Translations under genes and position numbers: made by a program | Assembly: GCF_000203915.1 (NCBI RefSeq) | Contig: NC_008392.1 | Coordinates: 310,001-374,000, forward strand | Direction: 5' to 3' | Origin: Burkholderia ambifaria AMMD | Lineage (GTDB): Bacteria > Pseudomonadota > Gammaproteobacteria > Burkholderiales > Burkholderiaceae | Length of the DNA: 64,000 nucleotides | The notes under the pieces: generated by a model | What the model was told of the DNA's origin: nothing | Databases searched by the model: none | The model's input: only the letters and a program-made list of their open reading frames with translations | In this document: piece by piece, positions 36,678 to 46,109 of the stretch | How positions within the stretch are numbered: the first letter of the stretch is position 1 | Layout of the letters: each line of letters starts with the position of its first letter

Positions 36678-38450
36678 TCACGGCGAGATGACGCGCGGCG
36701 ACAGCAGGAAGAGCCGCTCCATGTGGCTCTTCTGGCGGCTGTCGGTCCTGAAGAGCGCGCCGATCAACGGAATCTTCGAGAGCCCGGGCACCCCAGTCAC
36801 GCCCATCGTCGCGCTGTCCGCGCGATAGCCGGCGATGAGCAGCGCCTGCCCCTCCTCGATGAACGCCTGCGTGTTGATCGTACTGTTCTGGATCACCGGC
36901 AGGTTGCTGACCGTCCGATCGGTGAGCTGGCCGTCCTGAATCGCCACGTCGAGCTTGATACGCGTGCGCCCATCCTCCTCCACGACCATCGGCAGCACAC
37001 GCAGCGAGATGCCCGTCGACACGCTGTAGAGATCGCCCGACGTGTATCCCGACACCGGCACGAAAAACTGCGTCTGGTTGTCCATCACGGCCTCGATGTT
37101 GTTGAGCGTGACGACCTTCGGGCTCGCGTCGATCTTGGCGGCCTTCGTCTCCTGCAGCGCCGAGATGCGTGCCATCAGATAGCGGCCGGCGTCGCCGAGC
37201 ACCGCGGCCACCGATGCGCCCACGGGCGTTGCCGCCGCGAGCACGTTGCCCGCCAGCGCGGTCTGGCCGAAGTTCTGCGAGAGCGTGCCGTTGTAGGTGT
37301 TCTGTCCGAGCGTGCCGGTACCGGTCTGCACGTCGATGTGGCTGTTGTGCGCGGTCCAGTCGACGCCGAGCTGACGCAGCGCGTCGTCGTCGATCTCGAT
37401 GATGTGCGCCTCGATCTCGATCAGTTGCGGTTTGACGTCGAGGCGATCGATCAGTTTGCCGTACTGATCCATCCGGTCGGCCGTATCGCGAATCACGACG
37501 GAGTTCGTGCGCTGGTCCGCGACGATGACGGGCAGTTGATCGTCGCTCGCCGGCGCCGTGCTCGTGTTCTGCGGCGGCGGCGGCTCGCCCACCGCCGCCG
37601 CCACGGCCGGCGACGGCTGCCCGGTGAGCCCGGCGAACATGCCCTTGCCGGCCGCGCCCGACGGCACCGGCGGCGGAATGTACGGGCCGTTGTAGGCATT
37701 GCCGTTCACGTCGTTGATCGGCGTGTTGCGCTTCACGCCGCCCGCCGGGCGGCCGCCCTCGCCCTCGCCGCCGCGCTTGTCGGCGGCCTTGGCCATGTGC
37801 GGGTGGTAGATGCCGTTGAGTACGGCCACCACGCCCTGCAGCGTGACCTGCCGGCCGTCGATGGGCACCGTGCGGTCGTGTGCCCACGCGTGAAAGAGCG
37901 GAAAGACGCGTACCTGCGTGCCGCTTCGATGCGCCGCGTTGTTGTCGAGCCGCGAGGCCACGTTCGTCACCATCTGCACGTAGCGAGGCGGCCCGCTCAC
38001 GAGCGCCGTGCCCTGCGCGCTGTCGTAGACGATCGGAAAGCGCTCGTCCGAGATGCGCAGGCGGTCGAGCGCATCGCGCAGCGCGCCCGTATCGGCCGAA
38101 TCGAGCTTCACGAGCGTGCTCTGCAGTTCGGCGGCCGTCGTGATGTCGAGCACTTCGCCGTCGTAGTACCACACGAAGCCGAACGACGACGCGAGCGTAT
38201 CGAGAAAGCGCCGCGGCGGCAGATGGAACTTGCCGCTCACGGTGCCGCTCACATCGGCGGCGATGCGCGTGGGGATGCCCTGGCTCGCGCCGAAGTCGCG
38301 CAGCACATCCTTGATGTCCTTGCCCTGCGCTTCGTAATCGACGATCGACGCCTTCCAGCGCACGGCCGCCGCCTCGGCGACGGGGGCCGTCGCCCCGAAT
38401 GCGAGCGCGGCGGCGAGGGCCACGGTGCCCAGTCGGCGAGCCCAGTTCAT
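36678..38450 (-). CDS. hrcC: T3SS outer-membrane secretin HrcC (SctC)
   Basis: A 590-aa secretin with signal peptide (cleavage near VAEAAA|V), N0/N1 ring domains (VSGKFHLPPRRFLDTL), an N3-type domain ending TNSVVIRDTADRMDQ, and a full C-terminal beta-barrel domain with GISLRVLPMVVEEDGRTRIK and GVPGLSKIPLIGALF. It forms the outer-membrane pore of the injectisome. A Gly/Pro-rich insert lies at about 240-300. I start at ATG 38450 because the 31 upstream in-frame residues are basic and would spoil the signal peptide. No PIP box is visible upstream. Confidence 0.93.
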   Translation of the reverse strand: MNWARRLGTVALAAALAFGATAPVAEAAAVRWKASIVDYEAQGKDIKDVLRDFGASQGIPTRIAADVSGTVSGKFHLPPRRFLDTLASSFGFVWYYDGEVLDITTAAELQSTLVKLDSADTGALRDALDRLRISDERFPIVYDSAQGTALVSGPPRYVQMVTNVASRLDNNAAHRSGTQVRVFPLFHAWAHDRTVPIDGRQVTLQGVVAVLNGIYHPHMAKAADKRGGEGEGGRPAGGVKRNTPINDVNGNAYNGPYIPPPVPSGAAGKGMFAGLTGQPSPAVAAAVGEPPPPQNTSTAPASDDQLPVIVADQRTNSVVIRDTADRMDQYGKLIDRLDVKPQLIEIEAHIIEIDDDALRQLGVDWTAHNSHIDVQTGTGTLGQNTYNGTLSQNFGQTALAGNVLAAATPVGASVAAVLGDAGRYLMARISALQETKAAKIDASPKVVTLNNIEAVMDNQTQFFVPVSGYTSGDLYSVSTGISLRVLPMVVEEDGRTRIKLDVAIQDGQLTDRTVSNLPVIQNSTINTQAFIEEGQALLIAGYRADSATMGVTGVPGLSKIPLIGALFRTDSRQKSHMERLFLLSPRVISP

Positions 38451-38559
38451 GACGCGCCGCCTGCGATGAAACGTACGCGGCGCCGCCCGGTGCTTCTCCG
38501 ACACATAGACAAAGTTTTCATGTAAGTTCCGACTATCTTTCATAGGAAGGGCATTGACG

Positions 38560-39660
38560 ATGAACGTTCCGAGTCACGAACGTCGCGACCTGACGCGCGA
38601 GATTCTCGAATTGATCGACCTGCGGCAGACTTTCACCGACATCCATATCGAGCAGGACCGGCCGATCATGATCAAGGCGCCGCGCGGCTGGCTCGCCGTC
38701 GGCGAGGAGCCCGTGCTCCACGACGAAATGCTGCCCACGCTGGCCTCGATCGAACCGGACTGGGAGGCGCTGCTTCAGCACGGCGCGATCGATCGCCCGT
38801 TCGTGCTCACGCGCTGCCGCCTTCGCTGCAACATCTACCGCACCAATGGCGGCCGCAAGCTCGTCATCTCGATCCGGCGCCTGCCGCTGCAGCCGCTCGC
38901 GCTCGACAAGCTCGGCCTGCCCGCCTACGTGCGCTCGATGATCGACAGCGCCAAGGGGCTGATCCTCGTGACGGGCCCGACCGGCTCGGGAAAGACGACG
39001 ACGATCGCGTCGCTGCTCGAGCACATCAACCGCACGCGCAACAGCCACATCGTCACGATCGAAGAGCCGATCGAATACGAACTCGAGGGCCGCACGTCGA
39101 TCGTCTCGCAGCGGCAAGTGCCCACCGACACGCCGAGCTTCTCGGCCGGCCTGCGCGAGGCGCTGCGGCAAAAACCCGACGTCATCATGGTGGGCGAGGT
39201 GCGCGACCCCGAGACGGCGGAGACGGCGCTGCAGGCCGGCGAATCGGGCCACCTCGTGCTCGCGACGATGCACACGGGCAGCGCGATCGGCACGCTCACG
39301 CGGCTGCTGTCGTTTTTTCCGGCCGAGCAGCGCGAGCGCTATGCGGCCGCGCTCGCGAACTGCCTCATCGGCGTGATCTGCCAATGCCTCGTGCCGACGG
39401 AGGATGGCGAGAACTTCGTGCTCGCGAGCGAACTGCTCTTCAACAACAATCAGCAGATCAGCGGCCTGCTGACCGATCCGGGCAAGCTGCCGTACCTTGC
39501 CGAGTTCATGAAGCGCAAGGAAGACAACATGTCGCGCATGCTCAACGATCACCTCTTCAGCCTCGTATCGAAGCAGCAATGCCTGCCGCGCGACGTGCTG
39601 CGCGCGACCTACAACCGGCTCGAACTGCACGAAATGCTGCAGACGCTCGCGCCGCACTGA
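38560..39660 (+). CDS. PilT-like type IV pilus ATPase
   Basis: A 366-aa hexameric secretion ATPase of the PilT/PilU class. It has an N-terminal PAS-like domain (FTDIHIEQDRPIMIKAPRGW), Walker A GPTGSGKTTT, Walker B DVIMVGEVRD and His box TMHTGSA. In true retraction ATPases the C-terminal motif AIRNLIRE is essential. Here the matching place reads ISGLLTDP, so retraction activity is not assured. AGGAAGG precedes ATG 38560. It is transcribed divergently from hrcC and convergently to the pil operon, so it is physically outside that operon. Confidence 0.85.
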   Translation: MNVPSHERRDLTREILELIDLRQTFTDIHIEQDRPIMIKAPRGWLAVGEEPVLHDEMLPTLASIEPDWEALLQHGAIDRPFVLTRCRLRCNIYRTNGGRKLVISIRRLPLQPLALDKLGLPAYVRSMIDSAKGLILVTGPTGSGKTTTIASLLEHINRTRNSHIVTIEEPIEYELEGRTSIVSQRQVPTDTPSFSAGLREALRQKPDVIMVGEVRDPETAETALQAGESGHLVLATMHTGSAIGTLTRLLSFFPAEQRERYAAALANCLIGVICQCLVPTEDGENFVLASELLFNNNQQISGLLTDPGKLPYLAEFMKRKEDNMSRMLNDHLFSLVSKQQCLPRDVLRATYNRLELHEMLQTLAPH

Positions 39661-39678
39661 GCCCGCGCGAAGGCGGTG

Positions 39679-39705
39679 CCGGCGCAATGGCGTCGCTTGC
39701 GCCGG
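39679..39705. terminator. Hairpin between convergent pilT-like gene and pilV
   Basis: A perfect 9-bp stem CCGGCGCAA/TTGCGCCGG with a 9-base loop lies 18 bp past the ATPase stop, in the 106-bp gap to the end of pilV. There is no T-run, so it may act as a weak bidirectional terminator or mRNA end stabiliser. Confidence 0.4.
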
Positions 39706-39766
39706 TCGCGCCGTGCGTGGCGGTGCTGCGAAGATGTGCGGTGTCGATGGGCTCACGGTCGGGCGC

Positions 39767-41464
39767 TCAGTAGTAGGAGTTGATCGTCCAGCCCGCCGCG
39801 ACGGGCGTGTTCCAGACCGTCTGGCCGGACTCCCCGCAAAAGCTGCTGACCCACGGCGTCGTGATACCGGCGTACGTCGCCCAGTTCGTCGTCACGACGA
39901 TCGTATAGGTGCCAGGCGTGCCCGCCTGGGACAGCGCGTTGTTGATCCCGCCCGAATCGTCCTGAAGCGTCGGCGTCTGGCTCTCCGTATGCCCGAGGTT
40001 GTGGTTGCCGCTGTCGGTGATGTCGATGCTCTGCGAGAGTTGCGCCCGGTTGCCGGTGGGGCCGTTGCACATGCCGTCGTTCAGGTGCGCCCAGGTGGAC
40101 GCGACGATGATCCCCGGCTTGGTGAGGTTGACGGTCGTCCTGAACGTATACGAGTACGTACCGTTGCTGCCGTTGTACGAATAGGCGCCCGATTGGAAGT
40201 TCGTCGCCGGCTGGCCCGTGCAGGCCGAGTAATCGCCCGCGCCGTTCGGGTTGGCCATCACGAGCTGACAGCCTGTGAGCGAGGACGCCGGCTCGATTTC
40301 GCTTTGCGTTTGCCACTTGCCGCCGCGGCACGACAGCACGCGCCCGTTCGCATCGGTGGAGACGAGCGTCGTGCTCGCCGACGCGGGGGCGATGGCCGAA
40401 TTCTGCGGCGCGGGCGGGCATGGGTCGCCGACGTTGTGCGCGTTGCCGAGCGCGAGATTGCCCGCTTCGTCCACCGCCAGCGCCTGCCATGTGGCGCCGT
40501 TGTACGCATAGGCCCGATTCGTCGCGGTGGTGAGCCGCACGTCGCCCTGATGCGCGGCAACGCCCCCGAGCGCCGCTTCGTCGGCCACCGGTTCGCGCCA
40601 GTGATAGGCCGCCTGCGGCACCCAGAGGTTCTGCGTTCCATCGCAATTCAGGACGTTGCCCGAAGAGTCGGCCGCGATGGCGCCGGGCTGCGTGCAGGCG
40701 GCATAGTCGATCTGCCGCGCGAGCACGATCGGCACTTGCATCGTGTTCGCCTGCGGATTGCCCGGCACGGCCACGCGGTACAGATAGTCGACGTTCTGCG
40801 CCTGCGTGCCGTCGTAGAAAATCAGGCTCGCCAGATGTCCCGTGCCCGTTTTCGTGCTTGTGCAGGATGTATTCGCCGGGTTGGGCGTATCGATCTTCCA
40901 GGTGCCGAAGGCGCCGATGGCCGCGCCGATCGCATTGTTCGCCGCCTGGATCGAACCGCCGCCCGGGCCGGCGTTCGCCGCGATGTAGCCGAGTTCGGGA
41001 TCGGCAATGGTCCGGCCGCCCTCCGTGACGAGCAGCGCCTGCAACGCCACCGGGTTGGCGCCGCCCGGGGCCGCGTAGACGAGCAGGCACGGCACCTGAC
41101 CATAGGGGTTCGTGCCGCTCAACGCATTCGACAGGTAAGTCGACAGCTGATACGTCGAGCCGGTCATTTTCGCGATCACCGGCGAGGTAGTCGTGGCCTG
41201 GGCCGCGAGCGCCGTGTAGTTCTGTTGAATGAGCCGCGTGGCAGCCGCCGTCAGCTGCGACTGATAAAGCGCGGCCTGCTGCGCGCGCGTATCGTCGAGC
41301 GACGAGTTCGTGAGCGTGACGACGCCCGCCATCATCAATGCGGCGAGCGCAAGCACGGCCAGCATCTCCACCATCGTGAAGCCGGACATGCGGCGAGCCG
41401 GCCGCACGCGGGGGCCGGGGCGCCGCATGCCGTTGCGGGCAAGGGTACGGGTGCGCTCAGTCAT
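39767..41464 (-). CDS. pilV: Type IVb minor pilin / adhesin PilV
   Basis: A 565-aa prepilin-like protein. Cleavage site G28|F29 with Glu at +5 (GFTMVEMLAVLALAAL) starts a hydrophobic helix. A long, Cys-containing C-terminal region follows (several cysteines such as CQLVMANPNG and SSFCGESGQ). In R64-type pili PilV is the tip adhesin whose end is swapped by a shufflon. No recombinase or inverted segments are seen here, so the tip appears fixed. The start overlaps pilM as ATGACTGA. It is the last gene of the pil operon. Confidence 0.85.
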   Translation of the reverse strand: MTERTRTLARNGMRRPGPRVRPARRMSGFTMVEMLAVLALAALMMAGVVTLTNSSLDDTRAQQAALYQSQLTAAATRLIQQNYTALAAQATTTSPVIAKMTGSTYQLSTYLSNALSGTNPYGQVPCLLVYAAPGGANPVALQALLVTEGGRTIADPELGYIAANAGPGGGSIQAANNAIGAAIGAFGTWKIDTPNPANTSCTSTKTGTGHLASLIFYDGTQAQNVDYLYRVAVPGNPQANTMQVPIVLARQIDYAACTQPGAIAADSSGNVLNCDGTQNLWVPQAAYHWREPVADEAALGGVAAHQGDVRLTTATNRAYAYNGATWQALAVDEAGNLALGNAHNVGDPCPPAPQNSAIAPASASTTLVSTDANGRVLSCRGGKWQTQSEIEPASSLTGCQLVMANPNGAGDYSACTGQPATNFQSGAYSYNGSNGTYSYTFRTTVNLTKPGIIVASTWAHLNDGMCNGPTGNRAQLSQSIDITDSGNHNLGHTESQTPTLQDDSGGINNALSQAGTPGTYTIVVTTNWATYAGITTPWVSSFCGESGQTVWNTPVAAGWTINSYY

Positions 41465-41936
41465 ACGCTTGCGCCATCCATACCGGCATGCCGTTCGGGA
41501 TCGTGTTCGCCAATGCGGCCGGCAGCGGCACGGCCGGGTTGCCGGGGGACACGAGATTGGCGCCGAGCGCCACGCCGGCCAGCGCCGAGCCCTGCGCAAT
41601 CTGCTCGATGCCGTCGACCGCGGCCGCGGCCGACGCCGACGCCGCATAGACCACGACCAGGCTGCCCGCATAGCCGGTATTGGGCTGGACGTAGTTCCGC
41701 CACATCGGATTGGGAACGGTCGCCCCGAGGTAGGGCGCGAGGCTCGCCGCCTGCACGCTGCCGGCGAACGACGGGTTGGCGCGCGCGAAGGCCACCACGG
41801 CCTGCCGGTAGGCGCTCATGTTCGCCGCGAGCGCCATCGCCGACGGCGCGAGCGGCCCCGGCGCCGCCTCGGCGCCGAGCAGCGCGTAGGCACCGGTAAG
41901 CATCGCGAAGGCGGCGACGATCCAGATCAGGAACAT
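41457..41936 (-). CDS. pilM: Type IVb pilus protein PilM
   Basis: A 159-aa protein with an N-terminal hydrophobic anchor (FLIWIVAAFAMLTGAYALLG) followed by a small soluble, Ala-rich domain containing FARANPSFAGSV. Size and topology match PilM of plasmid R64-type pili, a poorly understood membrane-associated component. It lies between pilS and pilV rather than in its R64 position after pilL. The ribosome site is weak. Confidence 0.75.
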   Translation of the reverse strand: MFLIWIVAAFAMLTGAYALLGAEAAPGPLAPSAMALAANMSAYRQAVVAFARANPSFAGSVQAASLAPYLGATVPNPMWRNYVQPNTGYAGSLVVVYAASASAAAAVDGIEQIAQGSALAGVALGANLVSPGNPAVPLPAALANTIPNGMPVWMAQAYD

Positions 41937-41988
41937 GGCGGGCGGCTCGTGGCGTCAATCGGAGCGAAGGCCGATACTCGGGCCTCGA

Positions 41989-42543
41989 TCAGGCGGAGGT
42001 CCAGATGATGTTCTTCGCACCGCCGGCACAAGCCGCCTGAGCGGCGGCGGGCGTTACCGGCACGGTTTGCACCGAACCGCCGATCGAGACGGCTGTCCAG
42101 GTTCCGCCGGCAGATGCCGCGTTGATGCATACGTCCGTCGGCACGGAATCGAATTCGATCGTGAATGTACCGGTGCCAGCGCCCGTAACGGTTACTGCGC
42201 CGCCCCACGCATCGGTGACGGTATTTGCCGCGGTGTCGATGACGAGCGTAGTCGGGATGATGCCGGCGCCAATGGCGACGGTGGTCGTCAACCCGGTGTA
42301 GCCGTTGGTCTGCCCCATATACAGCTTCTTGACGCCGGTCTGGATGGCCGTCACCTGCTCGGCCGTCTGATTCGACGAAGCACTGCCGAATGCGCCGCGC
42401 AGCAGCGCAATGGCACCGATGACGACGATTGCGGCGATCCCGAGATAGGCGATCGCCTCGAGCAGGGTGGCGCCACGCTGCATGCGCCGCGACCCACGGC
42501 TGCCCACCCTGGCGCGAATCGATGCGACGGTCTTGACATTCAT
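41989..42543 (-). CDS. pilS: Type IVb major prepilin PilS
   Basis: A 184-aa prepilin with the long basic leader typical of type IVb pilins. It is cleaved at G24|A25 with Glu at +5 (GATLLEAIAYLGIAA). The mature protein has about 160 residues with a hydrophobic assembly helix and two C-terminal-half cysteines (DVCINAAS and ACAGGAK) that could form the D-region disulfide. AAGGAG lies 7 bases before ATG 42543. Its processing needs a prepilin peptidase, which is not encoded in the window. Confidence 0.9.
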   Translation of the reverse strand: MNVKTVASIRARVGSRGSRRMQRGATLLEAIAYLGIAAIVVIGAIALLRGAFGSASSNQTAEQVTAIQTGVKKLYMGQTNGYTGLTTTVAIGAGIIPTTLVIDTAANTVTDAWGGAVTVTGAGTGTFTIEFDSVPTDVCINAASAGGTWTAVSIGGSVQTVPVTPAAAQAACAGGAKNIIWTSA

Positions 42544-42657
42544 GTTGCTCTCCTTGGTTTCCTCAATCGACACTCAAGAAAGACGTGCCATCTGCTTTCA
42601 ACACCCGTTCGTCCGCACTGCGTCCGCACTGCGCTTGCACGTCATTACACGGCACGC

Positions 42658-43734
42658 TCAATGCAGACTCCGAGCCAAAGCCGCAATTTCCTGCTGAATT
42701 CCGAAGAAGCCGCTGATGAGCCACGACAGCACGAGCGCGAGCACGACGATCGCCGCGCCGTTGACCACGCGCATCTGCGCCTCGATCGTCTCCACGCCGT
42801 CGGTCATCCATTCGCTGGCGATCGCGTGCAGCGCCTCGGCGAAGCCCTTGTATTCGGCATACACACACAGATCGTCGACGATCTCCTCCGAAGGAAACCG
42901 GTAGCCGGCGTTCTTCATCGCCTCGCCGACGTTGAGCCCCGACTTCACGCCGAAGAGCATGTCGTCGATGCGCTGCCTGAGCCACGGCTTCGCATCGGTG
43001 GCCAGCCGCGCGAGCGAGCGTTCGACCGTGAAGCCCGCCGCCTGCAGCGACGAAAACGCGACGAGAAAACCGCAGCCCGTAATGAGCCGATAGATCGAGT
43101 AAGGCGGGTAGCGGTCGAGCCACACCCGCACGTTGCCGGACCAGCGCGGCATCGAGTAAAAGAGCGCCGCGACTAGGATGGCGAGCACCACGAGGCAGTA
43201 GATCATGCCGCCCTGCACGAACCGGGACAGCTCGTACAGCGACTTCGCCACGCCGTGCCAGCGCTCGGGGCTCACGATCGACGCGAAGCGCGGAATCACG
43301 AGCTTGCCGAAGAGGTACACGTAGCCGATCGTCATCGCCACTATCACGCACGGGTAGGTCAACCCGCCGACGATGGCCGTGCGGATCCGGCGGCTGTACT
43401 GCACGACGGTGCACACGTTCAGCAGCGCGGCCTCGAGGCGTCCCGACTGCTCGCCGGCCATGACGATCATCTGCTCGGTATGCGGCACCCACCACGCCAT
43501 CGCCTCGGCCAGCATGCCGCCGTTTTGCACGACGCTGCGCCAGTCCGCGAGCGTCAATGCCAGCGGCTCGTTCGGCTTGCGGCCCTCGTGCGACGCACGC
43601 AACTCGAGCTCCTCGAGAATCTTGAGCAACGGCAAACCGTTCGCGAGCATTTTCGCGATCTTGCGATAGAGCCGCAGGCGCGCCTGCGTCGTGAATTGCA
43701 GGCGCGCCCAGCGTCGGTTGAGCTCAAGTGCCAT
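42658..43734 (-). CDS. pilR: Type IVb pilus inner-membrane platform protein PilR
   Basis: A 358-aa GspF/PilC-like membrane protein. It has duplicated T2SF domains with LRLYRKIAKMLANGLPLLKIL at the N-terminus and FLVAFSSLQAAGFTVERSL in the second half, and three to four membrane helices, the last near the C-terminus. It recruits the ATPase PilQ and guides pilin addition. The start overlaps the pilQ end by 11 bp. A 114-bp gap to pilS follows. Confidence 0.9.
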   Translation of the reverse strand: MALELNRRWARLQFTTQARLRLYRKIAKMLANGLPLLKILEELELRASHEGRKPNEPLALTLADWRSVVQNGGMLAEAMAWWVPHTEQMIVMAGEQSGRLEAALLNVCTVVQYSRRIRTAIVGGLTYPCVIVAMTIGYVYLFGKLVIPRFASIVSPERWHGVAKSLYELSRFVQGGMIYCLVVLAILVAALFYSMPRWSGNVRVWLDRYPPYSIYRLITGCGFLVAFSSLQAAGFTVERSLARLATDAKPWLRQRIDDMLFGVKSGLNVGEAMKNAGYRFPSEEIVDDLCVYAEYKGFAEALHAIASEWMTDGVETIEAQMRVVNGAAIVVLALVLSWLISGFFGIQQEIAALARSLH

Positions 43735-45517
43735 AGCCGCTTCCGAGCGGCTGCGGCCGCCCCCCGCTGCCTTGCATGAACGGGCCGACCACGCGCTCCG
43801 CCATGCGCGGATCGATGAGGCCCGCCGCCACTTTTTCGAGCGCGTGCTGCGCGACCGTCTGCCCCGCGAGCTCGCTGAGCCAGTACGCCTGTGCATCGGG
43901 CTTGCGCCCGGCGCGCAGCAATTCGCAAAACGTCGCGTCGGTACGCACGACCTCGGCCACAACCGTCCGGCCGACCGTGCCGTTCTTGCAATGCGGGCAA
44001 CCGGGCCCGGCCACGCGCACCGCGTCGAACCGCGCGCCGACGGCCCGCTTCACGCGCGCGACGAGCCCCATGTCGAGCTGCGCCATCGCCTCGGCCAGCG
44101 GGCGCGAGCAGTGCGGACACAGCAGCTTGGCGAGCCGCTGGCTGATGAGCCCCGTGACGAGCGATTCGTCCGTCACCATCGCGATCGGCAAGCCGAGATC
44201 GACGAGACGGTCCACGATCGCGAGCGCGCCGTTCGCATGCACCGTCGTCCAGACCTGATGGCCCGTCATCGCGGCGCGCAACGCGCTTTGCGCCGATGCG
44301 CGGTCGCGCACCTCGCCGATCATGATCGTATCGGGATCGAGCCGCATCGCATTCGCGATCGCGGCGGCGAACGCGAGCGAGCGCGCCTCTTCCGTCGGCG
44401 CGTTGACGACGGGCGTCTGCACGGCGCCCTCGATCGGGTACTCCACCGGGTCTTCCACGGTGATGACGTGGATCGAGCCGGCCATCTCGCGCAGTTGCTT
44501 CGTCAGCACGCGCTGCAACGTCGTGGATTTGCCCGAGCCGGTCGGGCCGCTGATGATGTTCATGCCGTGCGGCTGCTGCGCGAGCAGCTCGAACGCGTTC
44601 GCCTGCGCCACCGTGAAGCCGAGCTCGGTCAGGGCCGTCGCCTCGCCCGCATCGTTGTAGAGCAGCCGCAGCACCATGACGCTGCCGACGCTCGTGGGCG
44701 CCGTCGCGATCCGCACGCCGAACAGCCGGTCCGGCAGCTTGTCGCGATCGCCGATGGCCGCGTCCTGGCGTTCGTTCGGCTTGTAGGTGTTGTCCGATAC
44801 GCTCGACATCGCCGCATACAGCGTGGCGAGCAGCCGCTCGCCGTACTCGCGCGTCTGCTCCGAAATGCGCACGAGTTCGTTGTGGATGCGAAAAAGAATC
44901 TCCGTGCTGAAGCGGTTCACACGGATATGGATATCCGACGCACGCTCGTCGCACGCCCGCGCGATCAGGTTCTTCGCGAGGACCTGCATCCGCGTGTGAT
45001 CGATGCGCTCGGCACTGCCGTCGCGACGCGGGCCCTGATAGCTGCGTCTGATCGCATCGAGTGTCACGAGCCGCGTCGTGTAGTGGCAATTGAGCCGTTC
45101 GAGCCTCGCGCAATACGACAGCACGAACGGATTCATTTCGTGCCCTTCGGCAACGAGCAGCGTGCCGTCGTCGAGCAGACAGAGAAACTTGCGCTCCTCC
45201 TCGCTCGCGGCGAACTCGCCGCTGTCGGAAAGCGGGCGCGCCACTGCGGCGAGCGGCAGCGCCTGCCCCGGCGGCTGGCTTTGCGACGCTGTTTGCGCGG
45301 GCTGCACCGAAGCGGCCGCGGCAGCGGCCACGGCGCTCAGCACCGGCTCGCGTGGCCGCGCAACGGGCGCGAGAGCCGGCCCGGCCGGGGCCGCCGGCTG
45401 ACCCTGCGTAACAGACGGATCAGACGGATCGGTTTCGACCGGCTTCACGGCGCGCGAGAGAATCAGCGGCGTCACGCTTGTGGGCGTCTTGCCCGGAGGT
45501 GTCGGAGACGAACTCAT
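43724..45517 (-). CDS. pilQ: Type IVb pilus assembly ATPase PilQ
   Basis: A 597-aa GspE-type ATPase that powers pilus extension. Motifs: Walker A GPTGSGKSTT, Asp box ASDIHIRVN, Walker B DTIMIGEVRDR, His box TVHANGA, and a tetracysteine zinc site CPHC...CPHC in the C-terminal part. The first 100 residues are Ala/Pro-rich and divergent. The gene begins 4 bp after pilP with GAGG upstream. Named PilQ after the R64 scheme, not the secretin PilQ of type IVa pili. Confidence 0.93.
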   Translation of the reverse strand: MSSSPTPPGKTPTSVTPLILSRAVKPVETDPSDPSVTQGQPAAPAGPALAPVARPREPVLSAVAAAAAASVQPAQTASQSQPPGQALPLAAVARPLSDSGEFAASEEERKFLCLLDDGTLLVAEGHEMNPFVLSYCARLERLNCHYTTRLVTLDAIRRSYQGPRRDGSAERIDHTRMQVLAKNLIARACDERASDIHIRVNRFSTEILFRIHNELVRISEQTREYGERLLATLYAAMSSVSDNTYKPNERQDAAIGDRDKLPDRLFGVRIATAPTSVGSVMVLRLLYNDAGEATALTELGFTVAQANAFELLAQQPHGMNIISGPTGSGKSTTLQRVLTKQLREMAGSIHVITVEDPVEYPIEGAVQTPVVNAPTEEARSLAFAAAIANAMRLDPDTIMIGEVRDRASAQSALRAAMTGHQVWTTVHANGALAIVDRLVDLGLPIAMVTDESLVTGLISQRLAKLLCPHCSRPLAEAMAQLDMGLVARVKRAVGARFDAVRVAGPGCPHCKNGTVGRTVVAEVVRTDATFCELLRAGRKPDAQAYWLSELAGQTVAQHALEKVAAGLIDPRMAERVVGPFMQGSGGRPQPLGSGYGT

Positions 45518-45521
45518 GGCG

Positions 45522-46109
45522 TCACCTCGCAGGCATCGGCAAGGCAGGCAGCGTCGGCACCGGCGGCACGCCGGGCGAGCCTGTCGACGCCACGTTGCGC
45601 GCGGGCTGCTGCCGCGCGCTCGCGGAGACGGTCAGCGTCGTGCGCCGTCCGTCTTGCGATGCGAGGACGATCGCACCCGGGCGAACGGCCGCCACGCGCA
45701 TGCCGTTGGGCAGCGTATCGCCGGGCCCGACGTCGAACTCCGCGCCGTCGCTCGTCGCCACCGTAGCGCTGAGCTTCTTGCCGAGCCCTTGTGTCGCCAC
45801 GAGCGACACGTCCGAATACGAGGAGACGGTACTGCCCATCCGGTGCAGCGCTTCTTGCCGCTCCGCCACCTGCGCCTGCGCATCGAGCTTTTTCAGCTGT
45901 GCCTTGAGGATCATCGTTTCCTCCTCTAGCCGCATCAGTTCGTTGGCTGCCTGCACGGCGGCCGGTGTCGGAACGACGTTCATGCGCGGCGCCGCTTCAG
46001 CGGGCGCGGCGGCCGTGGCAGCCGCGGCGCTGGCCGCGCCGGACGCGGCCAACGGCCACGCGCAGCAGCAGGCGAGCACCAGCACAGTCAATGCATCGTC
46101 ATTTCTCAT
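45522..46109 (-). CDS. pilP: Type IVb pilus biogenesis protein PilP
   Basis: A 195-aa exported protein with signal peptide (near AASGA|AS), a coiled-coil (AANELMRLEEETMILKAQL, about residues 54-85) and a small beta domain around LPNGMRVAAVRPGAIVL similar to GspC/PilP homology regions. It should link the inner-membrane platform to the secretin PilN. It overlaps the end of pilO by 11 bp. Confidence 0.85.
   Translation of the reverse strand: MRNDDALTVLVLACCCAWPLAASGAASAAAATAAAPAEAAPRMNVVPTPAAVQAANELMRLEEETMILKAQLKKLDAQAQVAERQEALHRMGSTVSSYSDVSLVATQGLGKKLSATVATSDGAEFDVGPGDTLPNGMRVAAVRPGAIVLASQDGRRTTLTVSASARQQPARNVASTGSPGVPPVPTLPALPMPAR

Noticed and set aside
38451..38543. Longer HrcC start (31 more residues)
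   Set aside because: It would put a basic stretch before a clean signal peptide and has no ribosome site.
39767..41464. PilV C-terminus considered as a shufflon
   Set aside because: No inverted crossover repeats, no alternative C-terminal segments and no recombinase gene nearby.
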